A DNA stretch of 64,000 nucleotides from Rachicladosporium sp. CCFEE 5018 (lineage: Eukaryota; Ascomycota; Dothideomycetes; Cladosporiales; Cladosporiaceae). The notes beneath the pieces were generated by a model. It saw only the letters and a program-made list of their open reading frames with translations. It made no database searches and was not told where the DNA came from. The DNA lies in the NCBI GenBank assembly GCA_002077045.2, contig KZ111142.1:274411-338410 (forward strand), read 5' to 3'. Positions 44,948-55,890 of the stretch are shown one piece after another (the first letter of the stretch is position 1; the number at the start of each line of letters is the position of its first letter). The position numbers and the translations under genes were made by a program.

Positions 44948-47136
44948 ATGTCAGCGTTGACCTCCAGTGAGTGACGATGTCAAGCTGAAAGCTCGTGACA
45001 ACTGACACGTCACTGGCCCGCCCTGCTCTCCGCCCTCGTGAAGCTGCGCGCTCCGCTTACGACTGGCCATGCTGTGGTGTATTGGGTTCAGCCCAATGGA
45101 TATGGTGAGCGGTATGGTGATAGGTATGGTGGCAATACTGCAGTCTTGCAGAAGAAGGCGAGGATGCCACGAGTATGTGAGTTCGCGAGGATGAGTGGTG
45201 GAGTGTCAGTCAAGGTCGCCGTCGTCGTATGGGCAGGTGTATTGGCGGAGTGGTCTCGAAGAGGTGAATCGGTCGAAGGATCATGGTCTCCTCATGAAAG
45301 CACAAGGGAAGTGTAGCGACAGCGCTCTTGGACTCGATCTTCACACAACGGCCGGTTCACCCTATGGCGACAATATCCAGCCACTTGATATGTTGCTATT
45401 CTTTCGCTCCGAGTTCCACGTCGCTTATTGTGTGTCGCTTGCTATTGTCGATTCCTTGAAGTGAGGAAATCGTTTCGTTTCGGGTTGGGCTTTCGAGTCT
45501 CTTCGTTCCGTCGGCGACCGAATGAGTTCGGCTTAGGGGGTGGCAATGCTGAAGTCTTCGCTAGTATGGACCTTCGTGAAGCGTCTGGGATTTGTATACA
45601 CTCGTCGCTTTGTTGAGATCAATTGCCCGTGTCTGCTGTGCAGTAGGAACACCTGACATGTGATGAACTGATGAGATTGACATGTGATGCTTGGGCATGT
45701 GAACGAGCTCGGATGAGCGGGCCGCTCCGCAGGAGAGTGTGGGGTAATCTGGCCGAGGATCAAATCGAGTCCCCATGCCCGCGAAAGGAACCAACATGAA
45801 TCGCCTCCCTGTGTCACAGCTCGGCTTGTCAACAGGGCATCTGTACATTGTGAATGCTACTGGAGCTACGGAGGAAAGCGTACACCACGGGAGATACAAG
45901 GCTGACAGAGGGTACGAGATGATTACCAGCTGTGATTACTGAGTGTCGATAAGAGACTGCTCACACAGAGTCCTGCTTCGAGATAATCCTCGCCAGTCGT
46001 GGTCCAGGAACACCAGGTGAACAGCCAGGCATTCAGCGCGGAATGCCGCAATTGCGTCGTGCGCTTGAACCGGTGTTGTTGAATCTGTGTAAATAGATCC
46101 AGCCTCGCGCTTGGATGCTCGGGAGCCTCACCATTCGGTATTCGTATTGAGATGAGGATGCTTTCTGTTCTGAGGGTCTTTTGGGACAGATCCGCTCGTC
46201 TTGCAGATGGCCGATGATGCGTTGTCGCCTGTCGGCTTGTGCGTGAATGTCTCGGATGCTGCAGCCTCGCTTCGGCATCGCTGGCCGTCCCCAGAGAATA
46301 TAGGAACCCTGGCAATGACAACGTCCCGGGAACCGAGCAGTGAGCCACTGCGTGCATATGCATGCGTCTTAGCCGCTCACCGGTCTATATGCAACCGCTC
46401 GGGCGCGCCGACGACTTCCCGAGGCTAGTCGAGACTAGTAGGGTACCTTCTACGTGTAGCAGCGAGGTCTATCGGCCAGATCGCTCCAATTCATGAAGAT
46501 ATTATAGAGGAGAGATAGAAGTGAGTGAACAATGGTCTAAACGAATCGAATGTGAGATTGCTCGAAGGTGACGGAATGATGCAAAACTCACATGCAGGTT
46601 GTCTCGCGCCCTGCTATAAGCGCCGAGTGTCGTGACAGACTTCTTGTTGCTTTTCCGGATGTGACATGTTCTTGTTAGACCATCTTCGCTATCGTGGCCT
46701 TTGCCTGAGCGATCGCGTACTCGTCAGCAACATTCGATCGCTTCTGTGCAGTGATCGTTCTGGAATGGCAACCGTTATCACCCAGCTTGTCGTCGTTGTG
46801 GTCCATTAGTGTCGGCTGTACGATCTCGCGAGGACCTTGAAGTAAACTGACTGCTCTCGCGGAAGTGATTACTCCATTGTGCCCTCTTGACGCGGACGAG
46901 CGCCCCTTGGTCCGTGGCGTGATAGTGATTTGCTGGCGGCCACGCGCACTCCGCACGCTAAGATAGCTTCCTACTTGAGTGGGTGTACTGGACAGAGCCT
47001 CAAGCCCTATGCAGGTTGATATAAAGCTAGTGCTAGAGTGAGTCAGTACTTCAACAGCTGATGATATCTTCAATCCTACTGCCCAGCAACAGACTCGGAA
47101 CAGCAAATCATACAACGGAAAGAGACTGCATTGAGA
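44948..47136. other. Intergenic between divergent bHLH and C2H2 genes
   Basis: About 2.2 kb with overlapping short ORFs on both strands and no domain I recognise. It contains both promoters. Confidence 0.4.
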
Positions 47137-47988
47137 ATGTCAAGCTCACGGGGTAGTAGCACGGACTCGTCCCAGTCTACACTCACTGGCGCGACCGAAG
47201 CGAAAGAAACTCGCAGAGATAGCGCGTATGCTACCAGTCCGGCGCTTGACAGCTGGCGATCGGAACAGAACAGATTCACAGCATTCGCCGCACAAGGCTA
47301 TCGTTTCTCATCAGGTCCGGAGGGCAAACCCAGGCACTGTCCATCCTTATTCACCGATGCGAGGTCAGTGGCAAGGGCCTTCGATGCTGAGCTTGCGATA
47401 TTGTCCAGCGATGGAGAGTCAATGCCATCTCTCGATATGCAAAGCAGAACCATCAGTGAATTGATCATCGAGAGCCGAGCAGCCCAGGCGGCTGTGCAGG
47501 ACGGAGGGCTCGATGAAGAGGGTCGAGTCATCTCCTATGGCCTAGCTTCGATTCAAGCACCGACTGGCATCGTATGTCTCTTCGACTTCCTCGGGTGCGC
47601 TAAGCTCTCGGAGTCCATGTCCAGGTGGAACAAACACAGCAAGTCCCATCTGGGAAGCCAGTCGCCGCCGACCGAGATGAAGTGTCCTGTCCGTGCATGC
47701 ACACAGACCTTCCAAGCAGACGACGGCGAGGTCACCTGGAGCGATCGATGGTCTCATATCAAGGACTCGCATGACCTGGAAGAGATGGCCAATATGTCAT
47801 CGTCGCTCGATACGGTAATGGTCCAGCATCTTTACAACAAGGGCATCATCGACCGAGCAGTTGTGAAAGAGCTGCGGACGCATGGCCGTTTAGGACTCGA
47901 CAGAGCCAGTGTGGTGACATCGCAAAGCGAGAGCAGCCATCGACGTCGCGAAGGCGGAGAGCCGCGCTCTGGTCGTGCGCGGAGATGA
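47137..47988 (+). CDS. C2H2-like zinc finger protein
   Basis: Single exon, 283 residues from ATG 47137 (MSSSRGSSTDSS); an in-frame TTG six bases upstream is not a likely start. The Ser/Thr-rich N-terminus is followed by a non-repetitive region, then two degenerate fingers: CLFDFLGC...RWNKHSKSH at about residues 145-170 and CPVRACTQTF...WSDRWSHIKDSH at about 180-210. The spacing is looser than in classical fingers, as in many filamentous-fungal C2H2 proteins. The C-terminus is basic (SSHRRREGGEPRSGRARR) and could be a nuclear signal. Role unknown. Confidence 0.65.
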   Translation: MSSSRGSSTDSSQSTLTGATEAKETRRDSAYATSPALDSWRSEQNRFTAFAAQGYRFSSGPEGKPRHCPSLFTDARSVARAFDAELAILSSDGESMPSLDMQSRTISELIIESRAAQAAVQDGGLDEEGRVISYGLASIQAPTGIVCLFDFLGCAKLSESMSRWNKHSKSHLGSQSPPTEMKCPVRACTQTFQADDGEVTWSDRWSHIKDSHDLEEMANMSSSLDTVMVQHLYNKGIIDRAVVKELRTHGRLGLDRASVVTSQSESSHRRREGGEPRSGRARR

Positions 47989-48392
47989 ACAAGGTCCAGA
48001 TCATAGCCAGGAGAGCAGAGGAGAGGAATCATGGCAGAGAGGAGACAATCGAGATACCCATAATGTTTGTATGTATGACATGATGCGGTCACGCGTCCAG
48101 GAGGTCACGGCGCGTGTGTGGTCACACAAAGCGGCCTTAGGCAAAAGGCACAACAGGAAGAAGGGACGACGACTGCACGACATGGGAGGGGTCAGGTATT
48201 GGCATGTATTTTCTACTTCTACCTATATGCATACGATGACTCAATTGCCTTCTTCCAAAGGCGAGGCGAACCACTCTAACGCGACTACCACGCGCGCGTA
48301 GCGTGCTTTTTCAGGCGTGGCGGTGCTTCCTGCCGAAGCGGGCTAGCCGTGAGAGGCCGCCTCGACGCTATGAAGCCTTCCCATACAGCGTC
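47989..48392. other. Convergent intergenic region
   Basis: About 400 bp between the C2H2 stop and the ABCD stop. No supported gene. Confidence 0.45.
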
Positions 48393-50629
48393 TCAACCCG
48401 TCCCAGCTTCCAACTCCCCAATCCTCCTCTCCACCTCCCCTACACCCTTTAACAACCCCTCCAGCTCCTCCCTCTCATCCTCTAACGCCAACCTCTTCTC
48501 CGCCTCAAGCCTCCCAAATACATACCCTCCAACCCCATCAAACTGCAGTATATACCCGTGATATCGCCACAGACTCCTCCGATGACTGACAGTCATTAGC
48601 GTGATCCCGCGCCGCTTTGCTTCGGTGTACATGATCTGCTCGGTTTCGGCGGTGACGCTGGAGGTGCATTCGTCGAGGATGGCGTACTTTGGAGAGTGGT
48701 AGAAGAGGCGGGCGGCTGCGATGCGTTGTTGGTTGCCAGTTGAGAGGAGTGAGGGCCACTCGGCAACTGTGTCGAGACCTGTTGGGGAGGGAGTGGAGGT
48801 GGAGCTAATGGGTTTGTTGAGTTGCGAGTCCAGGAGGTTCTCGATGCCGAGGACTTTGAGGATCTCCATAAGGTCGTCATCGGTGACGCCTCTCTTGCGC
48901 ATCTCGTACAAGCCATCTGGGTAGAGGATCTGTTGACGCAGTGTGCCTTTGCTAAGGTAGGGACGCTGCGGAATGTAGAAGATGTCTTCGGCTGGAGGCT
49001 TGCGCACTTTGCCGCCGTAGACTGGCCAGAGGCCACCGAGGATGCGGAAGAGACTTGACTTGCCGCAGCCATTGGGTCCGACGATCAGGAGATGGTCGCC
49101 GGGACCAATGTGGAAGTTCAGACTTCGGACGAGGACATCACCGTTGGGTGAGACGATGGGCACATCTTCAAATTTGATGTCTTCGCCTTCTTCTTCCTCA
49201 CCACGACCGGAGAGAACTGCCGAATTCGCGTCCGTGGAGGCGGATGAGACGAGCTGCTTCTCAAAGTGACCCCGCTGCAGGTCCTTCAGCACTTCGAGCA
49301 GCGTGCTGACTCGGCTTGTGTAGCCTGCCAGTTGCGACACCTCCTTGTAGGAGAACATCAGCCTGCCGAACGCGTCACTGCTTGCCAGTAATAATCGCCG
49401 ACTGGTAATGAAGCTCTCCGTTCGATCTTTGCCACCTACTCCAACAGTGGCTCCAGGCACCTGGAAGAACACCGGTATCGAGCAGAGGAGCAACCCAAGC
49501 GCGCCCCAGAAGTATTTCACCACAAAGTCCTCCATCACGCCGTGATAGAACTTTCGCCGCAGTATGCGATTCACGTGCTTGATCAACGTGAAATATCCCT
49601 TGTCTAGTGTGTCTTTCTCCGCCTCATGCCCTGCTAGAAGTGCGATCTCTTCGCTGTAGTCGATCAATCGCGAATGCTGAAAGCGAATTTCGCCTTCTAG
49701 TCGAGCTTCCTCGGCTACGTACTTCCCGAACGGCGGTGTCAATGCGCGCATCAGACTTGCGCTCAGCTGGACCAGCAAGCTCATTGCAAACAGCCCTTCG
49801 CCACCTACGCTTCGGCTCAGACTCCAGTTGTAGATGATCAAATCCAATATGGGCTTCGACAAGCTGCCATAGAGCTCCGCAAGACTGTTCGAGAACCTGC
49901 TCACGTCCACTGTAATCAACTGATCGGCGTTCTTTATTCGATCGTCCAGTGCCGATAGTGTGTAGAAGGTCATCTCGTGCAGGTAGCGACTATGAACGTG
50001 ATGTGTCAACCTCGTCCGATACCTCAACGCCAACGTCGTTTGATGCCATGATAGCTGCTTCACATCAGTCCTCTCTCCCTGTTTAACACAATTCGCACGT
50101 TCGTTCTCACCATCGAATTTGTGAACGTAGCCGGTACAGCTACGATCATCCACCACACCAAGCCTTTCGCGAACTCCTTGCTCTTTCCCTTCACCAGACT
50201 ACTCACCAGCCTGCCGTCCAGCTCCGCCACATACAGACTGATCAGAGTCCGCAACACAAGAAACACTGAGTAGCTCCCAAGTAGCCTGGCTTCTGTACTT
50301 CGCCATCCTGGAACACATATTCGCAGCAATCTTCCCAGACTGCGAAAGAACTCCCTGTTCAGCTCGACCTTCTTCCTCCCTGTCGTCTCGGAAGCAGCGG
50401 GTGCTGTGACCGCACCTCGTTTCCGGGCTGCGACAGCTCGGGCACCGGCGGCTTTCTGCTCCTTGATCGTATTGCGTATACGGGTTGTCACTACCAGGAA
50501 GAGAGCGAGGTAGATGCTGCGCGACACTCGGGTGCGATTCGCAAGGTACAGGCGCGTAAGGTCATTGAGAAGCTCTTTGAGGGAGCGGGTGGAGAGCTTA
50601 TGGAGAGGAGCAGGGATATGGACGGCCAT
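48393..50629 (-). CDS. Peroxisomal ABCD-type (PXA/ALD) half-transporter
   Basis: Two exons, 50111-50629 and 48393-50057, joined in phase by a 53-nt intron (GTGAGA..GAAG) to read TFTNSM|QLSWHQTTLALRYRTRL; 727 residues. N-terminal TMD, then the EAA-like loop ALDDRIKNADQLITVDV characteristic of ABCD proteins, helices, and one NBD: Walker A GPNGCGKSS (near 49060), RQQILYPD, Walker B YAILDECTSS, H-loop VSHRRS. The signature reads LSTGNQQR where the family usually has LSGGE-QR. Family knowledge: two half-transporters form the carrier of long-chain fatty acyl-CoA into peroxisomes for beta-oxidation. No peroxisomal targeting motif was searched beyond the family fold. The partner is not in this window. 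Confidence 0.87.
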
Positions 50630-51370
50630 GATGGATGAGGGATGCAGCGGTCGAAGGTCGCCAGTCGACGACGCTACCTGGGATCGCAGATGTGGCGTGG
50701 ACGACTACATGTAGCTCGTCAGGTACACGTACCTTCCGCTTGCACATGATATATCTAGTCTTGACATGTGCCAGGATGGGACCTCGGTGTGCCGGAGAAT
50801 TGATCTTCCTTGCGCCGGCTGACATGACAATGGGCTTGGAAGCAGCGCCATTCGACCATCCTTCCGTCGCGTCTTCCAATGGGATTCAGCAGCCTTCACA
50901 ATGCTGGCACAAGTCGATTGCTGTGACGGAGGCGTGCATGGCGTCCGTCTCGGTACTTCATTACGAGATTGAGGGCGCCGATGGAGCTGTCTCCTCCAGT
51001 TCCTCCCGGGTCCGGCCTAGGTCGATGGAAGTGTCGCTGGATTGCCCCAAAGTCGCGATCAGCACGCGGAATCGTATTAATTGCGTCTAGCGCGAGCAAT
51101 TGCCTCGATCTGCACTCGTGTAAGTGGCGGGCTACAGGTATAGCCGCTGACAATCAAGGTCTGATGCACTGAGGTAGCACGTCGCGTACTTCATGTCCAC
51201 ATTCACTTCATTCACCTCCTTCACGCTTGCAGTCAGGCCGTTCCTTCCTTCTGTTGTTCATGCATTGACTTGTAGCTTCCTTGTCTGGTGATCTGAACAC
51301 CTCCCGTTAGTCGAGAGTTGCATCGAATCCCCACCCACGGACCGAACACTTAAACACTTCAGCCGCTCAG
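50630..51370. other. Intergenic, ABCD promoter and 5' flank of the decayed 2EXR copy
   Basis: About 740 bp. No supported gene. Confidence 0.4.
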
Positions 51371-52322
51371 ATGTCGAGTCTACCGCCTTGCTTCTTCCTG
51401 CAGCTATCGCCAGAGCTTCGTGAGTCCTTCTTCAAGGATTCGAATCATCAGGCGTGCGTCTTTCCAACTCAGCATAGGTACTTCAATCTACGAGTACGCT
51501 TTCCCGACCCATCAATGCTGCTTCATTGTCAGCCGCTCCCTTTGACGTGACACCTGCTGCGATGCGCCGACGCCTCTAGGTCTCCTTGCTACTAGTCGCC
51601 AGATCTACTCGGAAGCACTGCCCCTCCATCTCGATCGTACGACTTTCCGTTTCAGATGCAGGGCGCAGCTGTGCAACCCGCACGGCGCCAAGCTTGGCAG
51701 ACCCAGAGATGTTGCAATGCTGAAGCGTATGAAGTGCGTCGTGGTCAACATGCCGGCGACTTACAACCCCTCTGCCGACGACGCCGCTTCTGCAGCTATG
51801 CGTCTGATGCGGCCAGTGACTACTTCAAGGGTACCTGCCACCTTACTATTCGCATTGCCAGTGAACACGGCGAGACCAACAATACTCGCGGTCGTCTTCT
51901 CGTGTTCACTGCCATTCGCTCGCCTGGTCTCATCACTCTGGTGACACAGAATATGTCATACTCGGAGCACGCGAGCATAGATGTGTACAAGCCTCTTACG
52001 GGCTTCCATGAGCTGACTGCACTGCTTGAGGAGTAAGTGATTTCGGTATTCTTTGGCATGTATGGCTGGTGGCATGCATACTAATGCAATGTAGTATAAC
52101 GAGAATCCACGCAAACATGGCTTCGCATCGCTTGACGACGTCTTTGGAGAAGACGACCGCAGCGATGCTTGGAGCATGGGGAGCTATCACAACCGTTGGA
52201 GGCCCGACACCTTTCTGGACTGTTCGAATAACTCTTCCTGCGAATGCAAGCGTTGTCGCGTCTCCGATCCCGCAGACGAGCGTGAGGACAACTTGCACAC
52301 GGGGGACATGTCTGTCAATTAA
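51371..52322 (+). pseudogene. 2EXR/F-box-like copy 4, decayed, opposite strand
   Basis: Exon 1 at 51371-51419 (MSSLPPCFFLQLSPEL) splices through GTGAGT..CATAG to 51478 and reads TSIYEYAFPTHQCCFIVSRSL, then TGA (about 51543). The frame continues RDTCCDAPTPLGLLATSRQ and IYSEALPLHLDRTTFRF, then shifts by one base near 51795-51810 into KGTCHLTIRIASEHGE ... LTGFHELTALLEE, then a GTAAGT intron (52033-52094) and, after another one-base shift, ENPRKHGFASLDDVFGEDD ... DCSNNSSCECKRCR, stop 52320-52322. It is clearly homologous to copy 1 (37102-38031), including the cysteine motif. An internal stop plus two shifts indicate loss of function, though one-base errors cannot be excluded. Confidence 0.6.
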
Positions 52323-52602
52323 ACGCCACAGTATGCGAGCGAGGAGGAGGAATCACTTAGCGGAGGCTACTATGATCCAGGAGTCAACCGGCACGGGCAT
52401 GGAGGTTACTGGCATGATGGTGAGGGTTGAGCGTAGCACTATGTGGACCGTATGATCTCTAGTCCCACCCAGAAAGATGCGCATAGCTAATCGTGAACGC
52501 AATTGAGGCAGGGCGCACAACGCGAGTACGGACAGAAGTGCAGCGCTAATCACCAAGCGTTTGACTCCGGGATTAGAAGAACTGTTATTGAGTCATACAT
52601 CA

Positions 52603-53217
52603 TCAGTCAACCAAGCCCAACCCTCTCAACCTCTTCAACTCCGCCTCCCGCTTCACCACAGCCTTTGCTGACGTCTCCAACCCCACAAGCCCTCTATAAA
52701 CCATCCACCCTTCCCCCCTCGGCCCTCGCTTCCGATCCCACTCCACATGATTCTCAAACTCCAAATTGTTAATATCCAGATTCGCATGCATCGTATGCGC
52801 TTGCTCGAGCGGCAGTCGTGTGATCTTGAACTTGTCCAAGTAAGCTCCCGATGCAAAATCGTAGAAGCGCTGATACAGCACGATCTCGTCCTTGGCCAGC
52901 GCCTCGGAGTCTAGTACGAGGAAGAGCGAGGTGTTGATCCGAGCGTTGTAGCGCGCGATTAAGCGGTGCGTGTCTAGCATGTAGGCCTCTATGTCTGCCA
53001 GCGAGGCGTTGACCCACGCGTTGTCGAAGTCTCTAGGAGAGGGACTAGAGTCGGTGCGAGGTACCCAGCTGCGGGTTCGAGTTCGTAGGCATTTCGCGTT
53101 GTGATGATCGTTTGGACAAAGGCACCGTCGCCGTATTCCCAGTCGCGGAGGAAGGTCAGAGCGCGATTTAGAGCTTTGAGATCTGTGGGAGCTGTTACGA
53201 AGACCAGGCCGGTCATG
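52603..53217 (-). CDS. DUF6924-like protein, tandem copy 1, frameshifted
   Basis: Start at 53217 (MTGLVFVTAPTDLKALNRAL) through TTRNAYELEP and APTLVPL, then a one-base break at 53036-53037 (gg on plus): the conserved continuation DFDNAWVNASLADIEAYM lies in the next frame and would rejoin with one more C in the minus-strand CC. The second frame runs LDTHRLIARYNARINTSLFL ... LPLEQAHTMHANLDINNLEFE ... LKRLRGLGLVD. It aligns along its length to copy 3 (54592-55209). The family appears to be the fungal DUF6924-type domain; no biochemical role is known to me. Probable consensus error in an otherwise preserved gene. Confidence 0.55.
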   Translation of the reverse strand, partial: HDRPGLRNSSHRSQSSKSRSDLPPRLGIRRRCLCPNDHHNAKCLRTRTRSWVPRTDSSPSPRDFDNAWVNASLADIEAYMLDTHRLIARYNARINTSLFLVLDSEALAKDEIVLYQRFYDFASGAYLDKFKITRLPLEQAHTMHANLDINNLEFENHVEWDRKRGPRGEGWMVYRGLVGLETSAKAVVKREAELKRLRGLGLVD

Positions 53218-53598
53218 TTGGGTGGGTGAAGTCGACTCGAAGTGTTATGGGCAGGCGCAGGTGCCGAGATCGAGGCGCGGGTGCTGCGTGAGATAGATAC
53301 ACGTGAGCCCAGAAGCTCACGCATCAAAATTATCACTATGGCCTCGCAGCCTGTCGGCACGCGAAGTGCGCTTGATTGGCGTTGCTGCCTACAATACCTC
53401 CTTGGCTAGCCACGGACGCGGGAGAATCTCGTGGCGGACAGTGGAGAACCGTTCGCCACACCTCAGACGTCTGATAGGGCATCACAGCTCTACGATGCGT
53501 GTGCGTGTTACGCCGGCAAAATTCCACTGCGTGAAACATGCCCATGACCTGACGTTGATGTAAAAGCTCACTACGCTCATTAGTGAACGGTCAATTCG
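53218..53598. other. Spacer between DUF6924-like copies 1 and 2
   Basis: About 380 bp: the promoter of copy 1 and 3' flank of copy 2. No other gene. Confidence 0.45.
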
Positions 53599-54209
53599 TC
53601 AATCTACAAGCCCCAAAGCCCTTAACCTCTCCATCTCCGCCTCCCGTGCTTTCAAGCCCTCCTCGAACAGGTCCGGGCCCCCCACACCAGCATACACCCA
53701 CCAGCCATCCTCATCAGCCCCCTCATCCCCATCAGCAAAGTCCTCGAAATCCATGTTAGCCACATCCAGATTCACGAACATCGTATGCGCTTCTTCGATA
53801 GGCACGCGCACTCGCTTGAACTTTTCCTCTCCTAGTCGTGCAACTCTAGACTATATTCGCGCGTACAGAGCACGACTTCATCCGCTTCTAACCCTTCATC
53901 GTCTATCACCAAGAACAGCGTCGTGCGCACCCTGAACCTACTTTCGGGTAAACAGCGATGTACGTCTCACATGTACGCCTCTATATCGTCTAGTGACGCG
54001 GCCGTCCAGGCGTTTTCGTGAGGATCAGGGAGCGGGACTTCGGTGGGCGCGAGGGGATTTTTCGTGGTTTCGAGCTCGTAGGCGTTGCGTGTTGTTACTA
54101 CGCAGAAATCGGGCTCGCCTTCGTTGTAATCCCAGTCGCGGAGGAGGGTGAGGGCACGATTAAGGGGTTTGAGGCGAGGTGAGGCGGTGATGAAAATGAG
54201 GCCGGCCAT
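53599..54209 (-). pseudogene. DUF6924-like, tandem copy 2, dead
   Basis: Start at 54209 (MAGLIFITASPRLKPLNRAL), then VVTTRNAYELETTKNPLAPTE and ENAWTAASLDDIEAYM, where TGA follows directly. The frame continues TTLFLVIDDEGLEADEVVL, meets TAG after SLELHD, and needs a frame change before KRVRVPIEEAHTMFVNLDV ... MERLRALGLVD. Two stops of different types and one frame change make it a pseudogene rather than a single sequencing error. At the first stop codon, copy 1 has CTA (Leu) in the same context. Confidence 0.7.
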
Positions 54210-54591
54210 TTTTCTGAAGGAGCTCGAGTTTGGTCGAATGGGTGTGTTGGATTGCAAGACGGTGGGATATGGTGGACTCGTTTTGGGTGGAATTCTACTT
54301 ACTCACCGGTCTCTAGCAAAGTCGCTAATGCAGTTTGATGCCCTGTTGAAGATGGCCGCCTGCTTGATATGAGTCTCATTGGGGGCTGAACGTGCTGCTG
54401 CCTACCGTGCACAATCATTGTCTGGAAGGGCGCGGCTGGATTCGACTCAGACAGCTCGCATACGTTGGCAATTTGACTCTGGAGGGGTGATGTTGAGACT
54501 TGGACGAGGGACCAGTGCCTCGACTGGGCATGAAGTTACTTTCACGATACGCTCACTGAAATTTCGTCCATCACACGAGAAACGGCAAAAC
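54210..54591. other. Spacer between DUF6924-like copies 2 and 3
   Basis: About 380 bp, similar in length to the spacer between copies 1 and 2. No gene. Confidence 0.45.
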
Positions 54592-55209
54592 TCAGTCCAC
54601 AAGGCCCTCCCCTCTCAACCTCTCGATCTCCCGCTCCAGCTCCTCCCTCTCCTTCTCAGGCAGATCGTCCCCAAAATCAACGTACTCGAACCATCCCTCC
54701 GCATCTCCCTCCTGCCAGTCCGTGAAGTCCCGAAAATCCATATTCGCCAGATCCAAATTGACAAACATGGAGTGTACTTTCTCCCAAGGTAGTCTTACCT
54801 TATCGAGTTTGTCGGTCAGAACAATATCGTCTTCATCGTCTACATCATCGTCCACGTGTCGCTCTAGCAGGACCACCGTGCCATTTCGAAGGCCCTCCTC
54901 ATCGATGACGATGAACTGCGCTGTTGGTGTGCCAGCGTTGGTCGTTTCACCGAGTCCGCGGGTGATTTCTAGCATGTAAGACTCCAGGTTGGGGATGGTC
55001 GCGTTGGTCCAGGCGTTCTCGAAGTTCTGCGGCAAGGGAACGAGAGTGGGTGGTAATGGGTCGGCTTCGACTTCGTAGGCATTGCGACTTCTGACTAAGT
55101 GGAAGTTGGAGCTACCGGAGTCGAACTGCCAGTCGCGGAGCGTTGTGAGGGCGAGATGCAGGCGTTTGTGGTCCAGGAGAGCGGCGGTGAGGAACAGGAG
55201 GCCGGTCAT
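54592..55209 (-). CDS. DUF6924-like protein, tandem copy 3, intact
   Basis: Single exon, 205 residues. Order: MTGLLFLTAALLDHKRLHLA, RDWQFDSGSSNFHLVRSRNA, TLVPLPQNFENAWTNATIPN, then QFIVIDEEGLRNGTVVLLER, an acidic run DDDVDDEDD, LPWEKVHSMFVNLDLANMDF, and a charged C-terminal helix ending RLRGEGLVD. No signal peptide or membrane segment. It is the only fully open member of the triplet and so defines the family reading used for copies 1 and 2. DUF6924 assignment is by remembered resemblance, not a search. Function unknown. Confidence 0.65.
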   Translation of the reverse strand: MTGLLFLTAALLDHKRLHLALTTLRDWQFDSGSSNFHLVRSRNAYEVEADPLPPTLVPLPQNFENAWTNATIPNLESYMLEITRGLGETTNAGTPTAQFIVIDEEGLRNGTVVLLERHVDDDVDDEDDIVLTDKLDKVRLPWEKVHSMFVNLDLANMDFRDFTDWQEGDAEGWFEYVDFGDDLPEKEREELEREIERLRGEGLVD

Positions 55210-55890
55210 GTTGAGACGTCGTTGTGCTCGAAAGGTAGGGCCCTCGATCGAGAGGATGGAATGGAAGAATGAAGATGGAAGAAGACTTATTGCTCGTTAC
55301 CTGAATAGCATTCATCGCGACTTCGATGGACTGTTGTACGTGCGGACTGTTGACTTTGCAGCTAGTGATCCTCTGTCTATTGGTGGCGAGGACCATTGGT
55401 GCGGAAAGGCATTGCTGCCTATCCTGCGAGGCTACTTCAACGAAGCTCACTCCACTTCGTAGATACAAGCCTCTGCGCAATGCATCTTGCAACAACTCAT
55501 CATACAAGCGTGTTTTGTTCATGTGAGAAAAAGAGGTGTTACTCTTATGCCATCGATCGGAGGTCAGCGAGGATGCCAAGGCGGCCAGTGATTGCTTCTT
55601 TGACACAGATCGATTCCGCCCCGCTGTCCCACACTTCACGCCTTCGGTCAGATGCGCTGCAAGATAAGGACGATGCAATGCCCACTCAGGCATTGCGAAG
55701 GTAGGTATTGCTTTCTTTCCTTTCATCTCTCATAATAACGTCAATTTCGACATCGCCAAATTGACAGTTGCATTCCTTGGGGTGAAGCCACTGACTGCAC
55801 CGAGAGGAGCATCACCGAGTGCAGAGCCACTGCGTTTTGGTGCTATTATAGCCCAATCGATTGTACGCGACCCCAACAACTTCGCGGACA
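55210..55890. other. Divergent intergenic region, DUF6924-like copy 3 and xanthine dehydrogenase
   Basis: About 680 bp with both promoters. No supported gene; no defined regulator site picked out by eye. Confidence 0.45.
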
